Assembly (NCBI RefSeq): GCF_024323335.1
Contig: NC_066585.1
Location: forward strand, 82,882,614-82,946,613
DNA length: 64,000 nucleotides
Reading direction: 5' to 3'
Source: Lathyrus oleraceus
Taxonomy: Eukaryota; Streptophyta; Magnoliopsida; Fabales; Fabaceae
This document shows, piece after piece, positions 46,401-57,278 of the stretch. Position 1 is the first letter of the stretch, and each line of letters opens with the position of its first letter. The translations under genes were made by a program, and so were the position numbers. The notes below the pieces were generated by a model. It searched no databases. It was not told the DNA's origin and worked only from the letters and a program-made list of their open reading frames with translations.

Positions 46401-47573
46401 CAGAAATCTGATGTGCTTTTGGTTGATAAGTTGACTCTAGTGAATCAAGATCAAGGTGGTGAATTCAGAGTTGATGAGAATGGTGTTTTGAAATTTGGTA
46501 ATCGGGTGTGTATTCCGGATGTTACCGAGCTTAAGAAGAGTATTCTTGAGGAAGGACATCGTAGTGGCCTGAGTATTCATCCTGGAGCTACGAAGATGTA
46601 TCATGATTTGAAAAAGTTATTTTGGTGGCCGGGAATGAAAAGAGAAATTGCGAGTTTTGTTTATTCCTGTTTGACTTGTCAGAAGTCAAAGATTGAGCAT
46701 CAGAAGCCGTCTGGGCTAATGCAACCGTTGACTATTCCAGAGTGGAAGTGGGATAGTATCAGTATGGACTTTGTGTCTGGTTTGCCGAGGACAAATAAGA
46801 ATTGTGAAGCTATTTGGGTGATTGTTGACAGATTGACAAAGTCGGCTCATTTCATTCCGATCAGAATGGATTATCCGTTAGAGAAATTAGCTGAGTTGTA
46901 TATTGAGAAGATTGTAAGTTTGCATGGTATTCCGTCGAGTATTGTTTCGGACAGAGATCCTAGATTTACATCGAAGTTCTGGGAAGGTTTGCAGAAGGCT
47001 ATGGGAACTAAGCTGAGATTGAGTTCTGCATATCATCCGCAGACTGATGGTCAGACTGAGAGGACGATTCAGTCACTAGAGGATCTTTTGAGGGCTTGTG
47101 TTTTGGAAAAGGGAGGTGCTTGGGATTGTTATTTGCCTTTGATTGAGTTTACCTACAACAATAGTTTTCATTCGAGCATTGGTATGGCACCGTTTGAAGC
47201 TTTGTATGGTAGGAGATGTCGGACACCTTTATGTTGGTATGAGTCCGGTGAGAGTGTTGTGGTTGGACCGGAGATTGTTCAACAGACTACGGAAAAGATT
47301 AAGATGATTCAGGAGAAGATGAGAATTGCTCAGAGTCGTCAGAAGAGTTATCATGACAAGAGGAGGAAGTCACTTGAGTTCCAAGAGGGAGATCATGTGT
47401 TTCTTCGTGTTACTCCGATAACTGGGGTTGGTCGAGCTTTGAAGTCGAGGAAGTTGACACCTCGATTTATTGGTCCTTATCAGATTTTGGAGAGGATAGG
47501 GGAGGTAGCCTATCGTATCGCTTTACCGCCGTCGCTTGCGAATTTGCATGAGGTTTTCATGTGTCTCAATTGA
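43434..47573 (+). CDS. Gag-pol polyprotein of element G, truncated before the chromodomain
   Basis: 1379 codons from ATG 43434. Retrotransposon gag core at about residues 55-190; zinc knuckles at 260 ([14 protein letters not shown]), 280 ([14 protein letters not shown]) and 300 ([14 protein letters not shown], second Cys replaced by Tyr). Protease IIDTGATHS with Asp 357; RT active site FIDD with Asp 682/683; RNase H Asp 829 ([13 protein letters not shown]); integrase HHCC from about residue 1042 and catalytic Asp 1112, Asp 1173 and Glu 1209 (35 residues between the last two). All enzyme active sites look intact. The stop at 47571-47573 is premature: a missing base near 47551 throws the frame just before the chromodomain-like tail, which stays open in another frame. 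Enzymes may still be made, but the targeting module would be lost. Confidence 0.94.
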   Translation: MAGRGRDDAAIAEALGMLAGVLGGNPNVVGMGVARQLSEFQKNNPPMFKGAYDPDGAQKWLKEIERIFRVTECADNQKVRFGTHMLSEEADDWWVATRTELETAGNAEITWAVFRERFLRKYFPEDVRGKKEIEFLELKQGNRSVTEYAAKFTELSKYYTPYNEAAGEFSKCVKFENGLRPEIKQAIGYQRIRVFSDLVDCCRIFEQDSKARAESYQQGVDRRGKNQNDRGKPYAAGKGFQKQSGMKRPSGGDSSAPAKCYRCGRAGHRVHECTSAEMKCFKCGKGGHLAAECRLKTVTCFNYGEVGHISPQCPKPKKENQSGGKVFALSGSETSADDRLIRGTCYINGFPLVAIIDTGATHSFISLDCAVKLKLEISEMHGSMVIDTPAKGSVTTTSVCLNCPLSIFGRDFGMDLVCLQLVQIDVILGMNWLVSNRVSINCFDKTVIFPEIEEGESLVLSARQVNEAVADGAELFMLLATLKAKDKLAICDLAVVCDFPDVFPEEVNELPPEREVEFSIDLVPGTRPISMAPYHMSAVELTELKSQLEDLLDKKFIRPSVSPWGAPVLLVKKKEGTMRLCVDYRQLNKVTIKNRYPLPRIDDLMDQLVGASVFSKIDLRSGYHQIRVKTEDIQKTAFRTRYGHYEYSVMPFGVTNAPGVFMEYMNRIFHPYLDKFVVVFIDDILVYSKSEEEHAEHLKVVLEVLREKKLFAKLSKCEFWLEEVSFLGHVISRGGVAVDPSKIEAVSKWEAPKSVAEIRSCLGLAGYYRKFIEGFSKLALPLTMLTRKGQAFVWDSKYEEGFQELKRRLTIAPILILPSPSEPFEVYCDASLLGLGGVLMQNKQVIAYASRQLRVHERNYPTHDLELAAVVFVLKLWRHYLYGSRFEVFSDHKSLKYLFDQKELNMRQRRWLEFLKDYDFGLNYHPGKANVVADALSRKSLHMSMLMVKELDLIEQFRDLSLVCESTHNSVKLGMLKLTSGILDEIREGQKSDVLLVDKLTLVNQDQGGEFRVDENGVLKFGNRVCIPDVTELKKSILEEGHRSGLSIHPGATKMYHDLKKLFWWPGMKREIASFVYSCLTCQKSKIEHQKPSGLMQPLTIPEWKWDSISMDFVSGLPRTNKNCEAIWVIVDRLTKSAHFIPIRMDYPLEKLAELYIEKIVSLHGIPSSIVSDRDPRFTSKFWEGLQKAMGTKLRLSSAYHPQTDGQTERTIQSLEDLLRACVLEKGGAWDCYLPLIEFTYNNSFHSSIGMAPFEALYGRRCRTPLCWYESGESVVVGPEIVQQTTEKIKMIQEKMRIAQSRQKSYHDKRRKSLEFQEGDHVFLRVTPITGVGRALKSRKLTPRFIGPYQILERIGEVAYRIALPPSLANLHEVFMCLN

Positions 47574-47869
47574 GGAGGTACATTCATGATCCGTCGCATG
47601 TAGTCCAAATAGATGATGTACAGGTGAGAGATAACCTGACTGTTGAAACATCACCTATAAGGATCGAGGATCGAGAGTTGAAGCAGTTGCGGGGTAAAGA
47701 GATTGCCTTGGTGAAGGTAGCTTGGGGAGGACCAGCAGGTGGCAATGTGACTTGGGAACTGGAGAGTCAGATGAAGGAGTCTTATCCGGAGTTGTTCGCT
47801 GGAGGTATGTTTTCGAGGACGAAAACTCTTTTAGTGGGGGAGAGTTGTAACTCCCCGATAAAAAAATAA
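47561..47869 (+). pseudogene. Chromodomain-like C-terminus of element G, out of frame
   Basis: Open frame overlapping the end of gag-pol: [15 protein letters not shown], then VAWGGPAGGNVTWELESQMK (near 47728-47788) and YPELF, the diverged chromodomain module at the end of chromoviral integrases, thought to steer insertion through chromatin marks. It has no plausible start of its own and depends on the frame lost near 47551. The frame crosses the purine tract and ends at TAA 47867-47869 inside the 3' LTR. Confidence 0.8.
47829..47845 (+). other. Polypurine tract of element G
   Basis: TTTTAGTGGGGGAGAGT directly before the 3' LTR start TGTAACTCCCC. Confidence 0.85.
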
Positions 47870-49871
47870 GATAATTATTTAATTTAAGTTAATATTATAT
47901 TTATTAATTTAATTAAATAATTGGAATTATTGGATTATTATTATTATTATTATTGGAATAATAATTATTGGAAAATATATATAAGTTGGAAATAAGAAAA
48001 AGAGTCCATTTGGTAAAGAAAGGGTTTTTACGTGAAAAACAGAGAAGCGGCTGAAAAGTGGAAAGTGGAGAAAGGGCAAAGAGGCAGAACAAGAGGAAGA
48101 AGGTTGAAGAAGGAAGAGCTTGAAGCTAAAAGATTCGCCGGATTAACTCAGGTAAGGGGGGTTTATCGTCGTTTAATGAGTATTATGGATTAGCATGTAA
48201 TGGGTAGTGATAAACCGTTGAATTGACCCTAATTGGGATTGTGAATGCTGAAAATTACGTTGGATAAACTGTGTTAAAAACTGTAATTGAATCGATAGTC
48301 GTGTGAGTCGTAATTTGCTGGACGTATAGCTTGTTACGGAATTGGAATCGGAGGTCCGGAAGTCCTCCAACGGCGGAAAATGCGGAGAATTCTGCATTCT
48401 GCCTTGTGTTAGCGCAGGAACAGCTTTCTGTCTTGCGTTAACCGGTTAACCCAGGGTGTTAACCGGTTAACACTGTGTTGTATTGTGTAAAATTGCTGTT
48501 TTGTCTGCGTTAACCGGTTAACCCAGGGCGTTAACCGGTTAACACTGTTGTGATTGCTGAGATATTGCTGTTCTGTCTGCGTTAACCGGTTAACCCAGGG
48601 CGTTAACCGGTTAACACTGTTAAGTTTTGGGCAGGAAGCGTGTTTGTGCTGCGTTAACCGGTTAACCCAGGGCGTTAACCAGTTAACACTGTTGCAGAGT
48701 GGAAAATTGGTGTTTTAAATGTTGTGTACTTAATTGATGGTTGGCATATGTTGGCGGATGATGTAATAGGGATTATTTCCAGTTGTTTTGAGTAGTAAGG
48801 GTATTAGTAGAGTGTGCTAATACTGTGATTAATTATTTGACATGATATGGTGTTTGATACATGTGTTGATGATGTATGATGATATGCATAATGTTGTGAA
48901 TGTATATATTATGCATGTATTTGTGAATGGACTGTTGTATGGCTTAGAGTGTGAGCATATGTCCATTGTGGATTGTTGTTGATGTAGCATTGCTAGATGA
49001 TTAGCGTGCATAGCATAGCCCTTGGGGTTGTAGCTAATTCCCATGGTGAGGAATTAGTGAGTGAATCATTGTGGATTCGTTGTTGATGTTTGCATGCTAG
49101 GTGATTAGTGTGCATAGCATAGCCTTTGGGGCTGTAGCTAATTCCCATGGTGAGGAATTAGTGAGTGAGTCACTGGATCTCAAATGAGTGGGACTAGTGA
49201 GCTTAGTAGCCGTATCTGGATTTGATCGGTGAGCTTGAACTATATGTTCAAGAATAGTCGGTACCGCATGTGTGGAGTCTCATTTCATAATGTATGTATG
49301 GCGTATAATATGAATGGATGTATTCCAATATTATACGTGTGGTTGTGTTGACATTGAGTATGAGTATGAATTGTGTAGTATTGAGTATGATAATTGGGTT
49401 GATGTGCCGTTACTGAATGTGTGATATGATTAGGGTGATTAATGTGTTAAATTACTTAACATGACATGATATTTTATAATGCTTACTATATCGATTGAGG
49501 AACTCACCCTTACAACTATTTTTCAGGTAACGAGCAATGAGTTGAGTAGAAGCTAATGCTTGGAGTCTAGTGTAGTCTCCTAGTGGGTCATGCTCTGATA
49601 GATGTAACATCGGGAGGGAACATTTTAATTGTGTTGTTGATGATTGTTGAACCAGTTTACATGTAGTATGTTGCATGTTTTGAATGATCGATTTGATCTC
49701 TATCCGCTGCGTATTATGCAACTGTTTTATTTGATAAATAAATGAGCATGACAAGCTACTTTGATGAATAGTGTGAAATATTGTGTGACACCCTTAATTG
49801 CATATTTACTCTGATAGATACATATTTGTTATTTTGATTAAATATTTGGGGTATTATAGAAGGGTGTTACA
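47846..49871 (+). repeat. 3' LTR of element G
   Basis: 2026-bp near-identical copy of 41283-43308. Differences noticed: TGTAACTC for TGTAACAC at the start, a two-base change near 48107, and single changes near 48179, 48201, 48744 and 49132. It has the same eight-palindrome array (48437-48687), TATA box and splice-like sites. The duplication GATGT follows at 49872. Confidence 0.95.
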
Positions 49872-49900
49872 GATGTTCCTACAGTTATCCATAAGTCAAC

Positions 49901-50173
49901 GTAATGTGTTCATTTTGTTTAAAAACCCTTCTCCTATGCCAAAAGGAGAAGTGAAGACATTGTTGGCATAATTGGATTAATACAATGATATTCATTCAAT
50001 AATCGCATGTTAAATGTTTGTTTTCTTAAATTATTTTTCCTTTTTTCTTTTTGCATGAAATTGGTGATCACCATAAAACCCTAAAAAGAAAATAAAATCA
50101 ATCTTTTCATTTGCATAATGATTTTCCTTGTTTGAATTCTGAAATCTCTTTTATACTCAAAATCATTATACAG
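49901..50173 (+). other. Ogre intron between protease and RT (element B)
   Basis: Donor CAAC/GTAATG at 49901; acceptor ATTATACAG ending at 50173; 273 nt. As in A, the exon ends in phase 2, the TAA that ends Gag-Pro overlaps the donor, and splicing opens the frame into RT. Element G lies 24 bp upstream of the donor, between 49876 and 41283 in B's order. Confidence 0.84.
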
Positions 50174-53100
50174 GCTGATCAAACCCATTGAACATAATGA
50201 TCCAACACCATCTCCCAACTTTGAGTTCCCTATATTTGAGGCAGAAGAAGATGATGTTGAAGAGATTTTTGATGAGATTACCCGTCTACTTGAGCACGAG
50301 GAGAAGATCATTCAGCCACATCTTGAGAATCTAGAAACAGTCAACTTGGGGTCTGAAGACTGCATTCGTGAAGTGAAGATTGGGGTACTCCTTGAAGAGT
50401 CTGTTAAGAAGGGGTTGATTGAGTTGCTATGAGAATATGTTGACGTATTTGCCTGGTCGTATGAAGACATGCCTGGTCTAGATATTGATATCGTGCAACA
50501 TTTCTTGTCGTTGAAGCCTGAGTGTGTGCCTGTGAAGCAAAAGCTCAGAAGAACTCATCCTGATATGGCAGTGAAGATTAAAGAAGAAGTTCAGAAGCAA
50601 ATTGATACGGGGTTTCTGGTGACTTCTACATATCCTAAATGGGTGGCCAATATTGTGCCTGTGCCTAAGAAAGATGGAAAAGTCTGAATGTGTGTGGATT
50701 ACCGTGACTTGAATAAAGCTAGTCCAAAAGATGATTTTCCTCTACCACACATTGATATGTTGGTGGACAATACGGCTAAATTCAATGTCTTTTCATTTAT
50801 GGACGGATTTTCCGGTTATAATCAGATTAAAATGGCACCCGAGGATATGGAGAAGACAACATTCATCACACCTTGGGGAACATTCTGTTATCGAGTGATG
50901 CCCTTCGGTTTGAAGAACGTCGGAGCCACGTATCAACGTCCTATGACGACCTTGTTTCATGACATGATGCACAAGGAGATCGAGGTGTATGTTGATGATA
51001 TGAATGCGAAGTCGAAAACGGAAGTTGAACATGTAGAACACTTATTGAAGCTTTTCCAGCGTTTGAGGAAGTACAAACTCCTCTTGAATCCAAACAAGTG
51101 TACATTTGGAGTCCGTTCCGGCAAGTTATTGGGCTTTATTGTCAGCGAGAGAGGTATTGAAGTTGATCCTGCCAAGGTCAAGGCAATACAAGAGATGCTT
51201 CGCCCAAAACTGAGAAGCAAGACCAAGGTTTTCTTGGCCGCTTGAATTACATTTCGAGATTTATATCCCACATGACTGCCACATGTGCGCCTATATTCAA
51301 GCTCCTCCAGAAAGATCAGCGTCATGATTGGACCGAGGATTGCCAAAAGGCCTTTGATAGTACCAAAGAGTATTTGTCTGAGCCTCTGATTCTGTCACCG
51401 CCTGTTGAAGGGAAACCGTTGGTTATGTACTTGACTGTGCTTGATGATTCCATGGGTTGTGTCCTTGGTCAGCAAGATGAATCAGGGAAGAAAGAATATG
51501 CAATATACTACTTGAGTAAAAAGTTTACTAACTGTGAGTCTCGGTACTCAATGCTTGAGAAGACATGATGTGCTATGGCTTGGGCTGCTAAGCGCTTACG
51601 CCAGTATATGTTGAATCATACAACTCGGTTGATATCCAAAATGGATCCAATCAAGTATATCTTTGAGAAACCTGCTTTAACTGGGAGAATTTCCCATTGG
51701 CAGATGTTGTTATCTGAGTATGATATTGAGTATCGAGCTCAAAAAGCCATTAAAGGTAGTATCATGGCTGACCATTTGGCGCATCAACCAATTGAAGATT
51801 ATCAGTCTGTGCAATACGACTTCCCTGATGAAGAGATTCTGTATTTGAAGATGAAAGATTGTGATGAGCCTACGCTCGATGAAGGGCCAGAGCCTGGTTT
51901 CTGATGGGGTATAGTGTTCGATGGTGCTGTCAATCAGTATGGAAATGGTATTGGGGCAATGATTATTACTCCTCAAGGCACGCATTTCCCTTTTACAGCA
52001 AGGCTAACTTTCAAATGCACGAATAATATGGAGGAGTATGAGGCTTGTATTATGGGTTTGGAAGAATGTATTGATCTTAGGATCAAACATCTTGATGTTT
52101 GTGGTGATTCGGCCCTTGTTGTTAATTAGATTAAGGGTGAATGGGAGACGAATCAGCCTGGCCTCATCCCATATAGAGATTATGCGAGGAGGATTTCAAC
52201 TTTCTTTACTAAGGTTGACTTTCATCATATTCCTCGAGATGAGAATCGGATGACGGATGCTCTCGCTACGCTTACTTCAATGATTGTTGTCAATTATTAG
52301 AATGAAGTCTCAAATATTACTGTGATGCGCTTGGATAGACCAGCTCATGTTTTTGCAATTGAGGAAGTGAAAGATGATAAGCCGTGGTACTATGATATCA
52401 AGTGTTTTCTCCAAAGTCAGACTTACCGACCTGGGGAATCTGTTAAAGATAAGAAGACTTTGAGGAGATTATCTGGCAGTTTCTACCTTAATGGTGATGT
52501 GCTTTACAAGAGGAATTTTGACATGGTTCTGCTCAGATGCGTGGATAGACACGAAGCAGACCTGTTGATGACTGAAGTCCATGAAGGTTCATTTGGTACT
52601 CATTCCAATGGACATGCTATGGCTAAGAAGATGTTGAGAACAGGCTACTATTGGATGACAATGGAGTCTGACTGCTGCAAATATGTGAAGAAATGCCATA
52701 AGTGTCAAATTTATGCGGATAAGATTCATACTCCCCCGGCACTTCTGAATGTTATTTCCTCACCATGGCCTTTCTCCATGTGGGGAATTGACATGATTGG
52801 CATGATTGAACCTAAGGCGTCAAACGGTCACCGTTTTATTCTCGTAGCCATTGATTACTTCACCAAGTGGGTTGAAGCGGCATCGTATGCAAATGTGACC
52901 AGGAAAGTGGTTGTGAGGTTTATCAAGAACCAACTCATATGCCGGTATGGTGTGCCAGACAAGATCATTACTGATAATGGATCTAACTTGAACAATAAGA
53001 TGATTAAAGAGTTGTGTAGCGAGTTCAAGATTGCACATCATAATTCTTCTCCCTATAGACCCAAGATGAATGGGGATGTTGAAGCTGCTAACAAGAACAT

Positions 53101-53632
53101 CAAGAAGATTATTCAGAAGATGGTTGTTACGTACAAAGATTGGCATGAGATGCTTCCATTTACTTTGCATGGTTATCGTACATCTGTTAACACTTCAACA
53201 GGGGCAACCCCTTTCTCCCTTGTATATGGCATGGAGGTTGTGCTCCCCGTGGAGGTCGAGATCCCATCAATGAGAGTCTTGATGGAAGCCAAGTTGACTG
53301 AGGCTGAATGGGTTCAGAGTCGTTATGACCAACTGAATTTGATTGAAGAGAAGAGATTAACTGCCATGTGCCATGGTCAGTTATATCAACAGAGGATGAA
53401 GAAGGCCTTTGATAAGAAGGTCAAGCCTCGTGTGTTCTGAGAAGGTGACCTCGTGCTCAAGAACGTCTTATCTTTCACGCCCGATTCCAGAGGCAAGTGG
53501 ACTCCAAACTATGAAGGTCCATACGTTGTTAAGAGAGCCTTTTCAGGCAGTGCTTTGTTGCTTACAACTATGGATGGGGAGGATTTCACTCGTCTTGTGA
53601 ATTCAGATGCAATCAAGAAATACTTCGCCTAA
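50174..53632 (+). pseudogene. Element B RT, RNase H, archaeal-type RNase H and integrase
   Basis: RT palm (VANIVPVPKKDGKV near 50645) and active site YVDD (50988-50999). A frameshift near 51203 precedes the first RNase H (QQDESGKKEYAIYYLSKKF). The archaeal-type RNase H keeps its first Asp (VFDGAVNQYGN near 51915). Integrase zinc region HEGSFGTHSNGHAM to KKCHKCQIYADK (52580-52720) and catalytic residues (MWGIDMIGM near 52780, IITDNGSNLNNKM near 52965, KMNGDVEAANKN near 53065) are intact. Stops: TGA 50430-50432, 50685-50687, 51566-51568, 51902-51904, 53438-53440; TAG 52127-52129 and 52298-52300. The frame closes at TAA 53630-53632. Confidence 0.88.
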
Positions 53633-56600
53633 AAATAAAAACAGAATAGCTCGCTAAGTTGAAAACACGAAAGGGCGACTTAGGCAAAAATGAGCGTCTC
53701 GGTGGATTGAAAACCCGAAAGGGCGATCCAGGCAAAAGTTAGAGACATAAAAAAATGAATATACATATCCCGCTAGATTGAGGACCTCACCCTGGGGCAA
53801 TCTAGGCAAAAATTTGGGATTTGGCAAGTAACTGCATCCTGACAAGACTTTGTTCTACAACTGTCGTCTATCAAAGATTCTTGCTCAGTCATAATCAACT
53901 GAAGTTTTAAATACAGTGGATTCAGAGTTGGTGGAGAAACGGTCATTATGTTCAATGTAGCCTTTTTTCCATATATATCACCAATTTCAAATTTGTAAAG
54001 GTCCATGGAAGCTCGCCATTTGCAGACTACCATTCTAATAAATAAATTTGAGCCTTTATCCAATTCTTTGCACTCTTAGTTAATTTTGTTTAACAAATGT
54101 TTGCATGTTTTAATTGACAAATATCATTGTTTTAAACAAATAAAGTTTTCATAAATAAACTGTTTTTAAACAAAATGAACATTTACAATGACTGAAAGGA
54201 TAAGTAGGATGTCCTCGGTGCTTTCCCAAGGATAGTATGATCCCCAAAGGGTAATACTTTTGTTCATATTTTGGCATTCCTATAACCTCTTTATCAGCTT
54301 TCAAGTTGTCTCCCAGGCGAGCGCAAAAGGAATGATACATTATCAGCTTCCCAGATAGTCTGATTTGAGAAGCTGTCTTTGATGGCAGTAGATTGATCTA
54401 TCTGATTGGATTGTTTTCACCTAGCAGAATTTGTGGAGGTTCATCCAACGCATTCCCGGATAGTTTATTTCCCCCCGCGGAGTCTTAAAATCCATGATTG
54501 GTTGTATGGTTGATCTGTGGATGATCCCTTTTGTTCTAGTTCTTGCTTTGATCTTTTAGAGACATGTATCCCTCTATATCAGGCACTAGCATTTGTGATT
54601 TATCAATTATATGGTTGTCATCCCTTGTGTGGAATGACCTAAAATCCCTTATAGATTGATAAAAGTTGATATGCTATTCTACTCACGAGGAGCTTTGTCT
54701 TTCCCTAGCATGAGTAGAAATTCCCAACGGAGTAAGCATGTGTTCCCTGCAGGGCTATCTTTCCAGATAATTGTCTCCTCGGTTGGAAGTTGCCTAGAGC
54801 AATTGATGAAGGGCTTGTCTCCCTTTTCATCCCCAGCATGTCGCTTGTTGAAGAAGGATTCATTTCCGATTTCCTCATCCAGGGTAGTTCCGCCGAGAAC
54901 ATTTGCAACTCGTCCCCAGTGGGGTTACCTGATCCGAGTTTGATGATGGTATCTTCTCCGGGTCTGAAGATTTCTTCTAGCATTGAGAGTTGGTGTTGAA
55001 GATGTTTATTTCCTTCCCTAGTGGAGCAAAATGCTATTTCTCCCCTTAGCAGAGTTTCCTCTCCAGCAGATAGAAGGGAGTGTTTTGATTGATGTGCATC
55101 TAGTTGGTGGTTGTTCCCCACGGAGTTTCATATCATTCCTTGATAAGCTTCCCCAATAGAGTTTCTTCTCTGGCGGATCTTATTGTTATTAAGCCACCTG
55201 TCCCCAAGAGAGTTGATGGAAACTCCCCGACATATTTTATGCATCTTTCTTATGTCAAGATTGTTTTGCTCCTGGAAGACTTCTCCTGTTCCAAAGATGA
55301 TCCCCATCAGAGTTTGAGTTCTTTGCATGATCGCCTTCTTTCGCTGCTCCTAAATACATCTTCTTTGTATCCTCAGTGAATGTAGCTTTGGGATAGGGTT
55401 TGATATCCCCTGATGATTTATTTTCATCCTTCTCGGGTTGTTCCCAAGCTGAGTTCTCCAAAAGGCTTCACCTTTCCTGTCGAGACGTTATGTCGGGTGT
55501 CCGTTCGTGACTCTTGGACTTGTTTGTCTTAGATATGTCTGTTTGTCAACATTAATCATACACAAATCATGCATATACATGCATAATCATAGCATTCAGA
55601 TATTCATGATTGCATTTCTTTGCCATATATCTTTGCTTATTATCTCCTGCTAATTGGTGAAATGTTCTTCCCCAAGCAGATGTTTGTGTTTGATCTCTCC
55701 ACATAGAGTCAGCCTCATAGGCAGAAAGTGTCTATCGTTTCTTCTTTCTTCCCCACTGAGTTATGTCCTCGTGGATGATTATTGTTTCAGTCTCCTCCCT
55801 AGTTGTGTACCAGGATGGAATTACTCCCCTGAGTTATATCCTCACCGGGTTGAGTCTTGTTTGATTGTGTCTTTCTAGTTTGTTCCTAGATTGATTCCTT
55901 TCTATTTATTCCCCTACAGTTCCATGTGGTTTAGTTGTTCAAATGCTCAGTAACCAGTAATTGTCCATCTTTTCCCCATCGAATTTTGTGGCATTCTACC
56001 CAATAACCGGTAGTTGTAAGTCCTATTTCCGTGGTTTTCTACCCAGTAACCGGTAGATATAATCCCCTATTTGTTGGTTATCTTTACCCAGTAATCGGTA
56101 TTGATTATCCTTTGTTTTTTAGTATACCACCCAATAACCGGTGATATATCTCTTGGATAATTGCTTTCGTCAGGCAATTTATCCCTAGCGAGTCATCTTT
56201 CATTTACCCTTGTTCGGTGATGATTGTTTCTCCTTTTGATTGGTCATCATTTTATACCCAGTAACCGGTATCCCGATGTCCTTTCTTTTCGGTCGATTTA
56301 TCCTTCATTAACCCAGTAACCGATTGCGAATAATCTTCCATGCGAGTATGTTATCTACGTTTTTACCCATATAACGGTCGTAGATAATATATCTCATGCG
56401 CTCTTCAGTCGAAGTCTTTTTCTTCCCCAGTCGAGTAAGATTCGTATTTCATTGTGGAATCAAATGTCTATCCTGTAAGTTGAGCCCTCCTTTTGGATGA
56501 TGAGTGTCTTGGATATGTTCCCAATTCACGACTGGTTGGTCACCTATTATATACCCAGTAACCGGTATTACTGGTGTTCCTTCCTTCTGCTCCCTATTAT

Positions 56601-57278
56601 GACTTTTTGTCCCCTGTGGAGTCAGATTTTCCTGAGTTGAGATATGCCTTTTAGGTCCTCCTCAGATGTTTCGGATGATTGATATCTTTCACCCTTATAC
56701 CGGTCTTAGATATTATTTTTCCCTGAGTGTGTTGTTCTCTCACCCAATAACCGATGTTTTGATAACATGTCTCTCTTTGAGTTTATTACCTAGTAACCGG
56801 TAATATCTCGTTGTTTCTTCCTCAGTTGAGTCCTTTGTGGACGTCTCCGTCTGAGCCCGGATTTTTATCCGATGTATCCTTTGTGGATAGTTTTGCTGTA
56901 TTGGCATATTCCCCAATACATGCATCTTTGCGTCAGCTCGAGTCTTTCCATCGATTTATTTTCGTGGAATCCCTTCGTGTCACCCAGCAAGTTTTCAAGT
57001 CGTGACCTGCTCACGCATTTTTACCTTATTTCCCCCAGAGTCTTTGTCTCCCTAGTGAGTGTGTTACTCCGATGGATCTTCAGTTCCTCCCAATTTCCTT
57101 TCCTTTTGTGGCAATTATTCACCATGAAGATTTTATTTTGCATGCATACATTTGCATCATGAGGTCTCTTAGGGACCAAAATTCGTCTCTTTGCTATTAT
57201 TTAAGCTCATTCTATCTCGTCGAGATGAAGATTTTAACCTTCATATCTCCGGCTAGAATGACCTTAAATAGGGGCATC
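53633..57278 (+). other. 3' UTR and polypurine tract of element B
   Basis: About 3.6 kb of non-coding, pyrimidine-rich sequence. It has several copies of a CCCAGTAACCGGTA-like motif (about 55990, 56042, 56088, 56250, 56300, 56552 and 56790) but not the 30-bp motif expanded in A. It ends at the purine tract AAATAGGGGCATC (57266-57278), directly before the LTR. Confidence 0.82.

Larger units (their letters stand above)
41283..49871 (+). mobile_element. Element G: young Ty3/gypsy chromovirus (Tekay/Del-like)
   Basis: 8589 bp with perfect GATGT duplications (41278-41282 and 49872-49876). LTRs of 2026 bp (41283-43308 and 47846-49871), primer site for initiator-Met tRNA, a 1379-codon gag-pol frame, a separated chromodomain-like tail and a polypurine tract. 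Only about seven LTR differences are visible by eye, about 0.3%, so it inserted much later than A, B, C or E. The D-60-D-35-E integrase and the C-terminal module identify a chromovirus; Tekay/Del is the closest lineage by recollection. Confidence 0.93.

Noticed and set aside
1..57278. A and B as a single Ogre element
   Set aside because: Both contain full gag, protease, intron, RT and integrase sets in order, so there are two copies.
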